Below are positions 34,955 through 44,978 of a stretch of DNA of 64,000 bases, one piece after another. Source of the DNA: Tuctoria greenei (Eukaryota; Streptophyta; Magnoliopsida; Poales; Poaceae). Under the pieces are notes generated by a model that worked only from the letters and a program-made list of their open reading frames with translations, searched no databases and was not told where the DNA came from. Numbering within the stretch: position 1 is the stretch's first letter; every line of letters starts with the position of its first letter. A program made the translations under genes and the position numbers. The stretch is taken from positions 267,789,560-267,853,559 of the forward strand of contig JAYESD010000001.1 of the NCBI GenBank assembly GCA_036927565.1. The letters run 5' to 3'.

Positions 34955-35834
34955 TGTCGGTGTTTGGAACCGGCAGATCTCCCGACACTACCTTTGGTAG
35001 ATCGAGGAGTTGTAGTTCGGTAATAGGCGCGCAGAGATTCAAGAAGGTGAAAGACACGTGTACACAGGGATTTACGTGGTTTGGGCCGCCTGAGCGTAAA
35101 ACCCTACTCCACGGGGTGTGTTGGTTATGTATTAAGCTTGTGAGTCTAGAAGAAGCTCCAGAAGAAGAAGCTCGTCTAGCTTAGGGTGTTCAGCAGTGGT
35201 CTAGAACCGTCCTCTATGTATCGTCGACCAGTCCTTTTATAGCACAAGGACTGGTCGTTACAACGTTAGCCTGGTCCGATAGGTGGCCCCGGCGGTTACA
35301 CACGCTTGATACACGATAAATGGGGTTAATTACCCTTAATAGCCTGGTAACGGGCCTTAACAGTGTCGTTACCAGTATTAAGGGCCATCCGATCGTGTGT
35401 CATTAATATGACATTAATGACACTTAATCGGGTTTTGAAGTCTTTGATTGATCCTTGAAGGTCCGGAGCCATTGGGGTGTCCACCGGCCTGATAATTGAA
35501 GTTGAAGGTCCGCCGGTTGCCACGTGGCAGCTCTGGAGCTTACCGTCGTGGAAGGGTAGGTCCGGTGCTGTTGGACACGTGTCAGTACTGGAGCTTCCCT
35601 CTGTGTGGGGTTAGTTCCGGGGGTGTCATATTGGTATTCTGACCGGAGCTTCCCAGGTGTGGGTGATAGCTCCGGTCTTGTGATACACGTGGCGGCCCCG
35701 GGACTAACCATGTCGGGGGAGCAGGTCCGGCTACACCTGACATGTGGGGCCTTCAGAGGTCTTCAAATCTGGTATATGAAGTTTCCTTGTGATCTTTGCA
35801 ACCCAAGGGGTACCCGGTACAGAGGGTACCAACA
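34955..35834 (-). repeat. TatA 5' LTR
   Basis: About 880 bases, TGTTGGTACC to CAAACACCGACA on the minus strand. It is clearly homologous to 46584-47497 (TatB). It contains the TATA-in-hairpin promoter at 35225-35257 and several GGTCCGGAGC or CCGGAGCTT repeats upstream of it. No gene is seen. Confidence 0.88.
35225..35257 (-). promoter_or_regulatory. TATA box inside a 12-bp inverted repeat (TatA LTR)
   Basis: CGACCAGTCCTT (35225-35236) and AAGGACTGGTCG (35246-35257) are perfect inverted repeats around a nine-base centre. On the minus strand the centre and left arm give CTATAAAAGG, a strong TATA box. The same structure is present in the TatB LTR (46854-46886) with a one-base change in the centre. 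Confidence 0.75.
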
Positions 35835-37150
35835 ACCTCCTTGCAAGTCTTGGTTGCCTTCCCATAAGAAGCGGCATCAAATTTTGTCAAGCTCTTTGGT
35901 AAACCGCTTTGGAGTTCTTAAGACAGTGAGGGCATAAGTTGACAAGGAGCTCAAAACAGTTCTGACCATCTCGCGACGCCCGCCTAAGCTCATCAGTTTT
36001 CTCTGCCACCCAGCAAGCCGTGTCGTGGCCTTGTCCTGCAAATGAACCATCCGTAGTCACCCCAAATTGTGTGGCAAACCAAGATATGTAATAGGAAGGT
36101 CATTCATCCGCCCTCCAAAATTCTGCAATGCTTCATGAATGATTTCCTCCGAACACCGAATAGGAGATGCAGAGCTCTTTACAGCATTGATCCTCAATCT
36201 TGTCGCTTCACCAAATCTATACATGATACTCATTGCCAAGTCCACTTCTACTTTGTCTGGTTTGAGAAATAATACGGCATCGTCAGTGTATAAAGAAAGT
36301 CTAACCTTTGCTTCTCTTTCCTCAAGCGGAGTCAGTAGTACATTTTGTGTCACCAATCCAAATATTTTCTTGCAGTGTGTCAATGACCAAGATAAAGAGG
36401 TATGAGGACAGGGGGTCTCCCTGTTGTAAACCTCAGTTGTGATGTATCTTCGGTCCTGGCACACTATTCAACTGCACCGTTGATGATGAAGAGGACAGTA
36501 GCAATGCAATCCAGTTCCTCCATTGTACAGGGAATCCTCGTGCTTGCATCAATTCAATGAGAAATTCCCGTGACATTGTGTCGAACGCTTTAGAAATGTC
36601 CAATTTTAATAGCAAGACAGGCTTGTGTCCTTGATGATATGCTCTGACCAGGTTGCACACATATAAAAAATTATCCTGGATGCACCTTGTACGGATGAAT
36701 GCGCTCTGCGCATTTGATATCAGTCCATCAATATGTTTGGAGAGTCTGAGTGCCAGTACCTTTGAAACCAACTTTGCAAATGAATGTATCAAGCTAATCG
36801 GACGACAGTCAGATGGGGAGTCTGCATCTGGTTGCTTCGGTATTAAGGTGGTCAAGGCACTGTTGAGCTTGTTGTCTGGTTGTAGAAACTGTTGAAGGCT
36901 GCAATTATGTCAGCCTTAATGATCGTCTAACAAGCTCTGTAAAATTCGTTGTTAAAACCATCCGAGCCCGGCACTTTTCACTTGGTAATTCTTTAATAGC
37001 TTGCAAGATTTCTTCCTCTGAAAACAGTGAGTCTAGCTGACTTGGCGGTAACCGAGATAGCCCAAGCAAGTCCTTGTTGATCTGAAATATCTTCCTTTGC
37101 AACAGTTTGACCTGCGCTGTACTTTGAATACCTTGCTCCAAGCATGGGGC
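35835..37150 (-). pseudogene. LINE (non-LTR retrotransposon) ORF2 fragment
   Basis: Minus strand from about 37141: PSQLDSLFSEEEILQAIKELPS, then TLIPKQPDADSPSDCRPISL, NAQSAFIRTRCIQDNFL, LLLKLDISKAFDT (RT motif A, about 36610), then LYTDDAVLFLKP (motif C, YTDD where L1-type RTs have FADD, about 36275). It continues to YALTVLRTPKRFTKELDKI and FLWEGNQD near 35930-35840. Frames change near 36860-36900 and 36450, and the endonuclease part is missing, as expected of a 5'-truncated copy. The left end is cut by TatA at 35834. It is the oldest layer at this site. Confidence 0.8.
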
Positions 37151-38313
37151 GGCGCAATGGTGTCAGACCAATATGGCAGAGTAAAACACTTGATCTCGAA
37201 CTAGGCTCGCACGGCTTCTTCGTTTATTTATTGTTTTTTCTTTGATTTGAATATGTTGAAACGCTGCACACGGTGGCGCAAGATCGGCACATTACTCATC
37301 TCATTGACGGTACGGACGGTTAGGGCGTCTTAGCTCTACAAATGTTGCTTGCTAGGTTCATATACCACATATATGGAACCAAATCACCGGCAGTACCTGC
37401 AGTGACATGTGAGCCTAAGGGATATGGGATCCACTGTGAGCTGCAGTAACAAAGGATTTCAGTACAGCATATATTGCGCATCTGCAGAGATATTTCTTGA
37501 AGTTTGTTTTAATTTGCGTTTGCACGCTTGGTGCCTGCGACCTCCAATTCGTGTCTTGAAAATGGGGAAAAATATAAAGCGAGACGTATTTTATTTTGAA
37601 ATAACGAAGTCAGACTAATAATGTATAGGCAGATATGCTTTGTCTGTTCCTTATTTCCAATTTTGAGTAGTAGTAGTATATCGAAAGAGCAGATGAGCTT
37701 TCGAAAAAAGATGTGCATGGAACCTTAACATCTGAATTCTTGAGTAAGTTGCAGAAACTGATGGCATCCATGATTCGTTCAGCAGAAGCAGACATATAGT
37801 TCAACAGATCTGATCCTTTTATTAGCATTAAGCAGCCAGTTCATGATTTATTACCTCCCCAACCTAAAACGGAGACCAGAATGCTCGATTACTTATTCAT
37901 TCACTCCGATCCATCAATTACTCCAAAGACTACGGCTTCATGTGCTTTCGTTTGCACTAGTGTTCCTAGTCGGTCTGGTAAATTAACCATCTACTTGCAT
38001 TGATCCTGTCCGCAGACATTGGCAAAATGCATTGCAACTGCAAGAATATAGCTAATAACAATTTCAAGCAATAGTAATATATTTATGCACAAGAAGTAAA
38101 TAAAAGACAGCTAAAAGTTAATAATCATGTATGTGAACAAATCACTCGTGTATCAGAGGCAACACCCAGATAATGATTGTACCTTGTGACGCAAAAAGAG
38201 CAAAAAAAAAGCTAGAAAAATCTAGAGAACCAGGAACTGATCGATCTCCCCCAAGAAACAACGTCCCGTGAAAAGGCGCGTCCGGCCGGCGGCAGGTAGA
38301 CGGACATGCTGCA
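37151..38313. other. Intergenic, including 3' flank of the PYL gene
   Basis: No coding region, element terminus or long repeat is recognised. The part next to 38314 is presumably the PYL 3' UTR. Minus-strand AATAAA-like signals occur near 37817 and 37848, too far away to assign with confidence. The stretch is AT-rich and low in repeats, unlike the rest of the window. Confidence 0.5.
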
Positions 38314-38931
38314 CTAGGCGAGGGCGAGGTCGAGCTGCTCGGCGGTGCGCGCCAGCGACTGGAGGTTGCAGCGCACGATGGTGTCGACGAACATGCGCGT
38401 CTCCTCCGCGGTGTTCCCGGGCGGCACGTCCACCACGTACGACTCGACGACGACGGTGCCGTCACGGCGCCCGACGGCCTCGTGCACGGTGGTCACGGAC
38501 CGGTAGTTGGCGAGGCGGTGCTCCCCGCCGACGACGCGGAAGCTGAGCACGCGGCGCTCGTCGTCCAGGATCTCGAGCCGCTCGCGGCTGCTGGTGGCGG
38601 GGAGGCCCGACACGATCCGCACCTCGCGCACGGACCCGACGGCGACGGTCCCGCCGTCGCCGTCGCCGTCGACGAGGCGGCAGCTCCGGATGAAGTGCTT
38701 GTACGCCTGCGGGCGGTCGAAGCGCCGCAGCACCGACCAGACGGCCCCCACGGGCGCCGCGATCTCCTCCTGCACCACCGCCGAGCAGCACTGCCCCGCC
38801 CGCGCCGCGTGGTCGTGGTGCCGCGCCACCTCCGCCGGCACCGACGCGCACGACGCCCCGTGCGACGCCTTCCCCGCCGGCGCGGTCCGGCTGTGCTGCT
38901 GCGCCGACGGCCGCGGACCCGTGTACGGCAT
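38314..38931 (-). CDS. PYL: Abscisic acid receptor, PYR/PYL/RCAR family (PYL4-6 type)
   Basis: The single-exon frame gives 205 residues. START/Bet v 1-like receptors of this family bind ABA in a cavity and then inhibit clade A PP2C phosphatases in cytosol and nucleus, releasing SnRK2 kinases. Visible hallmarks: the gate loop SGLPA (residues 108-112), the latch HRL (138-140), the ABA-contacting Lys in QAYKHFI (K78), RERLEILDDE, and the C-terminal helix NTAEETRMFVDTIVRCNLQSL. The start at 38931 (MPYTGPRPS) is preferred because upstream in-frame codons cover the TATA box and leader. A Ser/Ala-rich N-terminus of about 50 residues and lack of introns fit the monomeric subfamily. GC content is very high (third positions nearly all G or C), typical of grass intronless genes. 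No lesion is seen. The exact paralogue number is not assigned. Confidence 0.95.
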   Translation of the reverse strand: MPYTGPRPSAQQHSRTAPAGKASHGASCASVPAEVARHHDHAARAGQCCSAVVQEEIAAPVGAVWSVLRRFDRPQAYKHFIRSCRLVDGDGDGGTVAVGSVREVRIVSGLPATSSRERLEILDDERRVLSFRVVGGEHRLANYRSVTTVHEAVGRRDGTVVVESYVVDVPPGNTAEETRMFVDTIVRCNLQSLARTAEQLDLALA

Positions 38932-39068
38932 TGCTCCTACACTGCTTCTGCTCAGTCCTACCTCAAGCACAATGTCCCTTGGCTTTTCTTCACACGGGAG
39001 AGCTGCTAGGAGAGGTCGGCCGGAGGCGAGGAGAGAGAGATGATCGATAGGCCGGCCCGGAGAGTCGC

Positions 39069-39079
39069 TTATATATATA
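39069..39079 (-). promoter_or_regulatory. TATA box of the PYL gene
   Basis: The minus strand reads TATATATATAA, about 140 bases upstream of the start codon. A GA-rich leader (about 39040-38940) follows. I saw no ACGTG core (ABRE) between 38932 and 39543. Upstream sequence of host type extends only to 39543, where the Ale-type copia begins. Confidence 0.75.
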
Positions 39080-39543
39080 CCTGGGACAGACAAGTGGGTG
39101 GCGGCCATGGTCACTCCTCGTCGCAACTTGCCATGGCGTCCAGCTGCACCTGCCATATATCGCTTACTGTGGCCGAGAGCAAGTTGCATGGACTACTTTA
39201 AGGTCAATTGGGACAGTTGCTGATAGTTTGTTTTCTCATAGGAAGGGAAGAGAAGGGGGGAGGGGCGGCTTAGCTCAGCTTCCAATGCGTGGTGCCGTCG
39301 CCGGAGAGCAAAAGGATGGAACGACCAAAGCAACGAAAGGGGTGGTTGGTTGGGGCAAGGCGCAAGGGGGTAGGCACTGGCCATGGCCGATCGGGTCAAA
39401 ACAAAATCGGAGGAAAGCGACCACCGACCGCGCATTCCCCCATGGGCGCGGGTAAAGAAGATCGCGGGGGATCGGGTCAGTGCGTCGTTAATAAGGTTGC
39501 TCGCTCGCTCGCCTTGTTTATGAGCCAACTTGTGCGGAGCGAA

Positions 39544-39784
39544 TGAGAAATTGTGTATTACTGAATGGTTCTGATTTTCACGGGATCACTTCATTATATA
39601 GGTTTGAGTTATATGTATGGATCTACAATTATGGATCATACAACAACAAAGGTTTATCACGTTTAACAACCTACACACGCAACGCACGCATCTATCTTAT
39701 CCTGCACCTTCGGAGTCGTTACACATGGAACAGAGGAATGACCAGATATAGAGGAGGAATATGTCAATGTGAGGATCATTTCTA
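39544..39784 (-). repeat. Ale-type copia 3' LTR
   Basis: 241 bases, plus-strand TGAGAAATTG to GATCATTTCTA. In element orientation it begins TAGAAAT and ends ATTTCTCA rather than the usual TG...CA. Its partner is 44021-44282. Confidence 0.85.
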
Positions 39785-39849
39785 GCAACCCCCTCAATCT
39801 GCACATGGTCTTCGAATGTTCAGATTGCGACAGTTGATGTTGAACAGTG

Positions 39850-42800
39850 ATCTTGGCTGCGGTTTTGTAAAAATGTCTGCTAACTGGTCCTTCGAGGAGA
39901 TGAACCATACATCCAATGCCTTGCGTGATACTTGTTCTCGAACAAAATAGAAATCCACTTCGATATGCTTGGTCCTTGCGTCAAAAACATAGGATTGGTA
40001 GTTAAGTAGGTCGCACCCATGTTATCACACCAAAAGACTGGAGATCTTGGCAAAAATATGTCAAGTTCTTTTAGTAATGATTGTAACCATATCAGTTCTG
40101 CAGTGACATTTGCTATTGACTTATACTCTGCATCGGTGCTTGATCTAGAAACGGTTTGCTGTTTCTTTGAGCACCATGATACTAGGTTACATCCTAAAAA
40201 CATTGCAAAACCATTTGTTGACCTTCGATCATTTGGGCATCTAGCCCAATCAGCATCAGAAAAGGTATGCAAGCTCACTGAACTGTTTTTGTAGAACCTT
40301 AGTCCTTGATCAGCTGTCCCTTTAATATATCGAAGTATTCTCTTGACAGCTGACCAGTGATCTTTAGTTGGGGCTTGCACAAACTAACTAACTTTGTTCA
40401 CTAAAAAAGATATACCAGACCGTGTTATAGTCAGATATTGCAGGCCACCCACAATACTTCTATACTGAAAATGTTCAGCTTCTGACAGAGCCAAACTTTT
40501 ATCCTTTGAAAGTTTTTCACTGAATGCCATCCATGTAGATATTGACTTACAGTTAGTCATCTTTGCCTTTTTCAATAGATCTTGTGCATACCTTTTCTGA
40601 GATAATAGGGTCCCTTTGCTTTCTTGTTTAACTTCAATCCCCAAGAAGTAATCAAGAGAGCCTAAATTCTTTACTGCAAACTCTTTGCTTAACTGTTGAA
40701 TAAGTTTTTTGTGTGGCACTTGATGATGAACTCACTATGGTAATATCATCCACATGTATTAGCATATAAATACTCAGATTATTTTTCTTGAAGATGAATA
40801 GAGAAGCATCTGCAGATGATGTCCTGAAACCGAGTTCTTGCAGTTTGCTTTCCAGCTTTGAATGCCAAGCACAAGGTGCCTGTTTCAGTCCATACATCAC
40901 CTTTTCCAATTTGCAGACATAGTTTGAGGGTAGTTGTGAGTCTTGATAGCCTAGGGTTTGATGCATATATACCTCTCCTTGAAGCTCACCATGTAGGAAT
41001 GCATTTTGTATATCAATTTGATGCATTTCCCATCCTCTAGATACTGCAAGTGACAACAATATTCTAATTATAGTGGGCTTCACAACTGGACTGTATGTGT
41101 CATAATAATCTATACCCAGTCTCTGTTTAAATCCTTTGACAACCGATCGTGCCTTGAACCTGTCAATTGTACCATCAACTTTTCTTTTCAGTTTGAACAC
41201 CCATTTACTGTCAATCAAATTCATCCCTTTCTTTGGTGGTACTAATCTCCAGGTTTGGTTTTTGATCAGAACTGAGTACTCTTCATCTATAGCCTGCTTC
41301 CAGGGAGTATGCTTCATTGCTTCTGTACAAGAAATTGGTTCTTCATATACTGTCTTGTCAGCAGTCCCAACATATCGTATGGTTCCATCTGTGAATTGTT
41401 TTGGACGAATGATACATATCTTGAGTCAAGTCTGCATGCTTTCTATTTGTGTACATTCTGTTCTTCAACTTGTACATTTTCTAAACCTTGTACGTTGTCT
41501 AAACTTTGCATATCTGTTGACTCCACTGTTTCTGTATTAGCTTGGAAATCTTGAGTACCTGCATTCACGGGAGACACAGTACCAGGGTCATCAAGTTTAT
41601 GAAAGCTATCATGTCTGTTACTCAAAGAAAACTCAGCTACTGCTATTGGACTGTTATATGTATCTGACACTAGTGGAGTTTCAGTTAAGTATTGTTCACT
41701 GTACAGGGTAGAAGGTAGCACTATAGGATGATGAGAGTTTTGTAAAATGGATGGAGAATTCTCTGAAGTTTGTGCAAAGGGGAATTGATTCTCATCAAAT
41801 ATAACATCTCGAGAAATATATATTCTTCCTTTGCTTCGATAAAGGCATTTGTAGCCTTTGTGGTTGGCACTGTAACCCACAAAGACACAAGGCTTTGATC
41901 TGAAATTCAGTTTTCTAGTGTTGTAGGCTCCCAGATTTGGCCAACACTTACACCCAAACACTCTCAGATATTTATAGTCTGGATTGGTTTTGGTGAGTCA
42001 AAATGAAGGAGTTTCATTGTTGATCACCCGAGATGGCATTCTATTGATGAGATAGCAGGCAGAATGGAAAGCTTCATCCCAAAACCGAATTGGCATTTGT
42101 GAGTGAGCAAGCAAAGTGATGCCTGTTTCAACTATATGCCTATGTTTGCATTCCTCTAGCCCATTCTGTTGATGGGTATGAGGGCAGAACACAAGATGGG
42201 TGATGCCAGCATTCTGAAAGTGTTTGTGCAGACAATGATACTCACCCCCAGTCAGTTTGCACAACGAGAATTTTCTTTCCTAGCAGTCGCTCAACATGAG
42301 TTTGAAATTGTAGAAATACACCAACTACTTCATATTTGTGTTTGAGGAAATAAATTCACACGAAACGGCTACAATCATCAACAAAACTTAAATAATATCT
42401 GAAACCGTTTACTGAAACTCGAGCTGGTTCCCAAACATCACTATGAATTAACTGAAGTGGGCTAGAAGTGGTATGAACTGCTGAATGGAAAGACAATTGA
42501 TGTGATTTCCCCTGTTTACAAGCATCACAAACAGGGGGGGAGAATTATTTGAAACTACAGAGATATCATTCGTTTCTAAAACACGATGAACTACTGAAGG
42601 AGATGGGTGTCCCAGCCTCTGGTGCCATATTTGTCGAGAAACTTTGGTGGTGGAGTAGACTTGTCTGGACACTTTTATTTGGGATGTAGTAGAGGTCATC
42701 CTTGCACCTTCCTCTGAGAAGTGTGTTGTGAGTTGCTTGATCCTTGACAAGAAAGTAATGTGGGTGAAATTCAGCATAAACTTTATTATCAGAAACTAGT

Positions 42801-43051
42801 TTGCTGATGGAAAGTAAATGTCTGTTTATTTTAGAAACATGCAAGACATTTTTAAGGAGTATAGGACGATCAGTAGCAGCAATAACTCAATTTCTTATAT
42901 GATTAATAGACATACCTGCCCCATTAACAGTTTGCACTTGATCACTGCCGGTGTAGCGCTTCTGCAGACTTAGGCGCTCTAGATCATTGGTTATATGGTC
43001 TGTTGCACCCGTATCAACATACCAGTTGGAATTAACAATATAGTTGTTGGT
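39850..43051 (-). pseudogene. Ale-type copia pol, multiply broken
   Basis: Minus strand: protease NWYVDTGATDHIT (about 43025-42985); integrase with HQRLGHPSPSVVHR and QQNGLEECKHRH, where D(35)E wording is partly lost (42650-42000); then a linker, KCLYRSKGRIYISRDVIFDE. RT has KWVFKLKRKVDG, IDIQNAFLHGEL and IHVDDITIV (about 40750) in the YVDD position. RNase H has FSDADWARCPNDRRSTNG and SSTDAEYKSI, to about 39850. At least four frameshifts (near 42780, 42000-41450, 40700, 39960) and several stops make it inactive. Confidence 0.85.
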
Positions 43052-43972
43052 GATTGCAGCGGCTGCAACCTTCTCTTCTTTAGCTTGATATGAGTGATCA
43101 AAGCGATACCAGCAACTAAGAGCAGTGTGACCTGTTTTTCCACACACTTGACATGTTACAGAGCGATTGTTCTGACCACTAGAACTTCCACGACCTCTAG
43201 AGCTCCTGCCACCAGAGCGACCACGACTTGCATGGTCACCTCTTCCAGAGTTATTATTGCCTCCGCGCCCCTGAGTCTTGTTGACATTGTTGGCAGATGA
43301 AACTTGAACATTAGTGTTATTGTGTTCAAGTCTCATTTCAAAAGCCAACATGTGAGCATACAGATCACTAGCAGTGATAGTGTCAACTTGTGTGATAATA
43401 CTTGTGACTAATGCATCATACTATAGCCCAAGGCCGCGCAACATGTAAGCTATCAATTCTTCATCTTCAAGAGGTTTACCAACAGAGGTAAGTACATCAG
43501 CGAGTCCCTTTACCTTTCAGAAGTAAGCAACAATAGTCAGATCATCCTTTTGAATGGTTGCAAGCTGCATACAGATCTGCATGATCCGTGCCTTGGACGC
43601 CGATGCATAAATCTTCTCAAAGTGTCGCTAGATGTCTCGAGATGTCGTCAGAGCAACAGTTTGGCCCAACACTTCCTCTGTAACAGAGGAGAGAATTATT
43701 GAGAGTACCATCTAGTCTTGTTGATACCAGTTTGTGTACTCAGGGTTGATCACAACTCGAGGAGGCAATCCTTCACCACCAGTGTTGTCTGTGATGGTTG
43801 GATTGGGGCGAACAACGGTGCCATCAACGTAACCCACTAGTTTGTGGCTACGAAGATATGGCAAGAGTTGTGTTGTCCACAACAGATAATTCTCGCTGAT
43901 GAGCTTGATGCTGATTGCATGGTTCAGCGCAGGTGGGTTGGCTGTTTGGCCGACTTGTGTTGAGAGGGCCAT
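43052..43972 (-). pseudogene. Ale-type copia gag
   Basis: Start ATG 43972 (MALSTQVGQTANPP). The N-terminal copia Gag domain (ISIKLISENYLLWTTQLLPYLRSHKL) carries in-frame stops after about 86 codons (43712) and again near 43620, 43535 and 43425. It then continues in the same frame with a Gly/Arg/Ser-rich stretch and the knuckle CQVCGKTGHTALSC (about 43153-43110). Particle protein; inactive. Confidence 0.82.
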
Positions 43973-44020
43973 GGCGGCGAGCGTGGATGTGAGAAATGGA
44001 TCTAGGCTCTGAATACCATA

Positions 44021-44282
44021 TGAGAAATTGTGTATTGCCGAATGGTTTTGATCCTCACGAGATCACTTCATTATATAGGCTTGAGTTACATGCATGGATC
44101 CAACAATTATAGATCATACAACAGCAAAGGTTCATCACGTTTAACAACCCACACATGCAACGCACGCATCTATCTTATCCTGCATTTTCCGAGTCATGAC
44201 GCATGGAACAGAGGAATGATGCATGGAACAGAGGAATGACCAGATACAGAGAAGGAATTTGTCAACGTCAGGACTATTTCTA
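44021..44282 (-). repeat. Ale-type copia 5' LTR
   Basis: 262 bases, the partner of 39544-39784. It is longer because of a tandem 20-base duplication (44199-44218 and 44219-44238, unit with GCATGGAACAGAGGAAT). Confidence 0.85.
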
Positions 44283-44978
44283 GGAGAGCGGAGCAGGAGG
44301 AGAATCGTCGATGAGCTGTCACGTCCAATTGGTGGGCTCCTGCCTCCTGTCAATTTGTAGGAGGAGGAAAAAATGCGGTAAAGTTTCCTGCGGTCTGATT
44401 TTCTAACTAATCCTTATTTTAGTTTTGCGCCGTGGTAGTTTTCACGCATGATGAATTTTTTACATTCTAAAAAATTTGTCATATTCTAGTAAAAAAATAA
44501 GACGACGATGCACGACGCCTCACCACCATCGCCGAGAGCTAGTATCACTGCTCTGAGGTTGTACTCTCGTCGTGTCCACCACTACGCACGTTGCCGAGTA
44601 AATATCTCTCATATATTATGCGATAGTTTCCTCCATGGAGCCACTGGGTGCCGGTGGTGGGGGAAATAAATTCTCTGGACCCCGGTTCCACCGCTGCACA
44701 TATGCATCCCTACGTGGATTCGACCCACGTCACCACACACACACATCCCAAAGCAGGCAGGATCCTCAGTACGGAGGCGGAAATCAGATAGGTTGTGGCT
44801 TCTAACGACACCGACTCCGGTTGCGGAACAAAGCCGAGGCTCCCGTTGTTTTCAATCGCGATCCAAACGTCGGTTCCGCTTCCGCCTCCAGCTCTCCCTT
44901 ACACGATCGCAGAAAAACACAATACTAGGGTTTCTTGGTCTGCTGGCCACACCGATCGGCAGGGTCACCACGACCGAT
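44283..44978 (+). other. 5' flank of the FAR1-like gene
   Basis: Host-type sequence between the copia LTR and the FAR1-like start. A CATATATTATG segment near 44608-44618 could be a TATA box. No element or further gene is recognised. Confidence 0.4.

Larger units (their letters stand above)
33260..35834 (-). mobile_element. TatA: Ty3/gypsy Tat/Retand-type element, 5' half
   Basis: The 5' half of the minus-strand element whose pol is at 1-2331. It holds the gag region, PBS and 5' LTR. The outer edge at 35834 (element start TGTTGGTACC) abuts a LINE coding sequence, so the element inserted into that LINE. The partner duplication would be left of the window. Confidence 0.87.
39544..44282 (-). mobile_element. 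Ty1/copia element, Ale/Retrofit type
   Basis: 4.7 kb with short LTRs (39544-39784 and 44021-44282), a PBS complementary to initiator Met tRNA with one extra base (44006-44018) and a PPT (minus TTGAGGGGGTTGC, 39785-39797). Gag-protease-integrase-RT-RNase H lie in order on the minus strand. The small size and short LTRs fit the Ale/Retrofit lineage. Clear duplication is not readable: GAGCG occurs 2-3 bases outside each LTR (39537-39541, 44286-44290), so the exact ends remain uncertain. It lies 0.6 kb upstream of PYL in the same orientation. Confidence 0.88.

Noticed and set aside
37409..37828. Small frames between the LINE and PYL
   Set aside because: No start context, domain or composition bias supports a gene.
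38462..39043. Long open frames on both strands overlapping the PYL gene
   Set aside because: They come from the very high GC content and lack of stop codons in this gene; only the frame with the PYL motifs has a recognisable protein.
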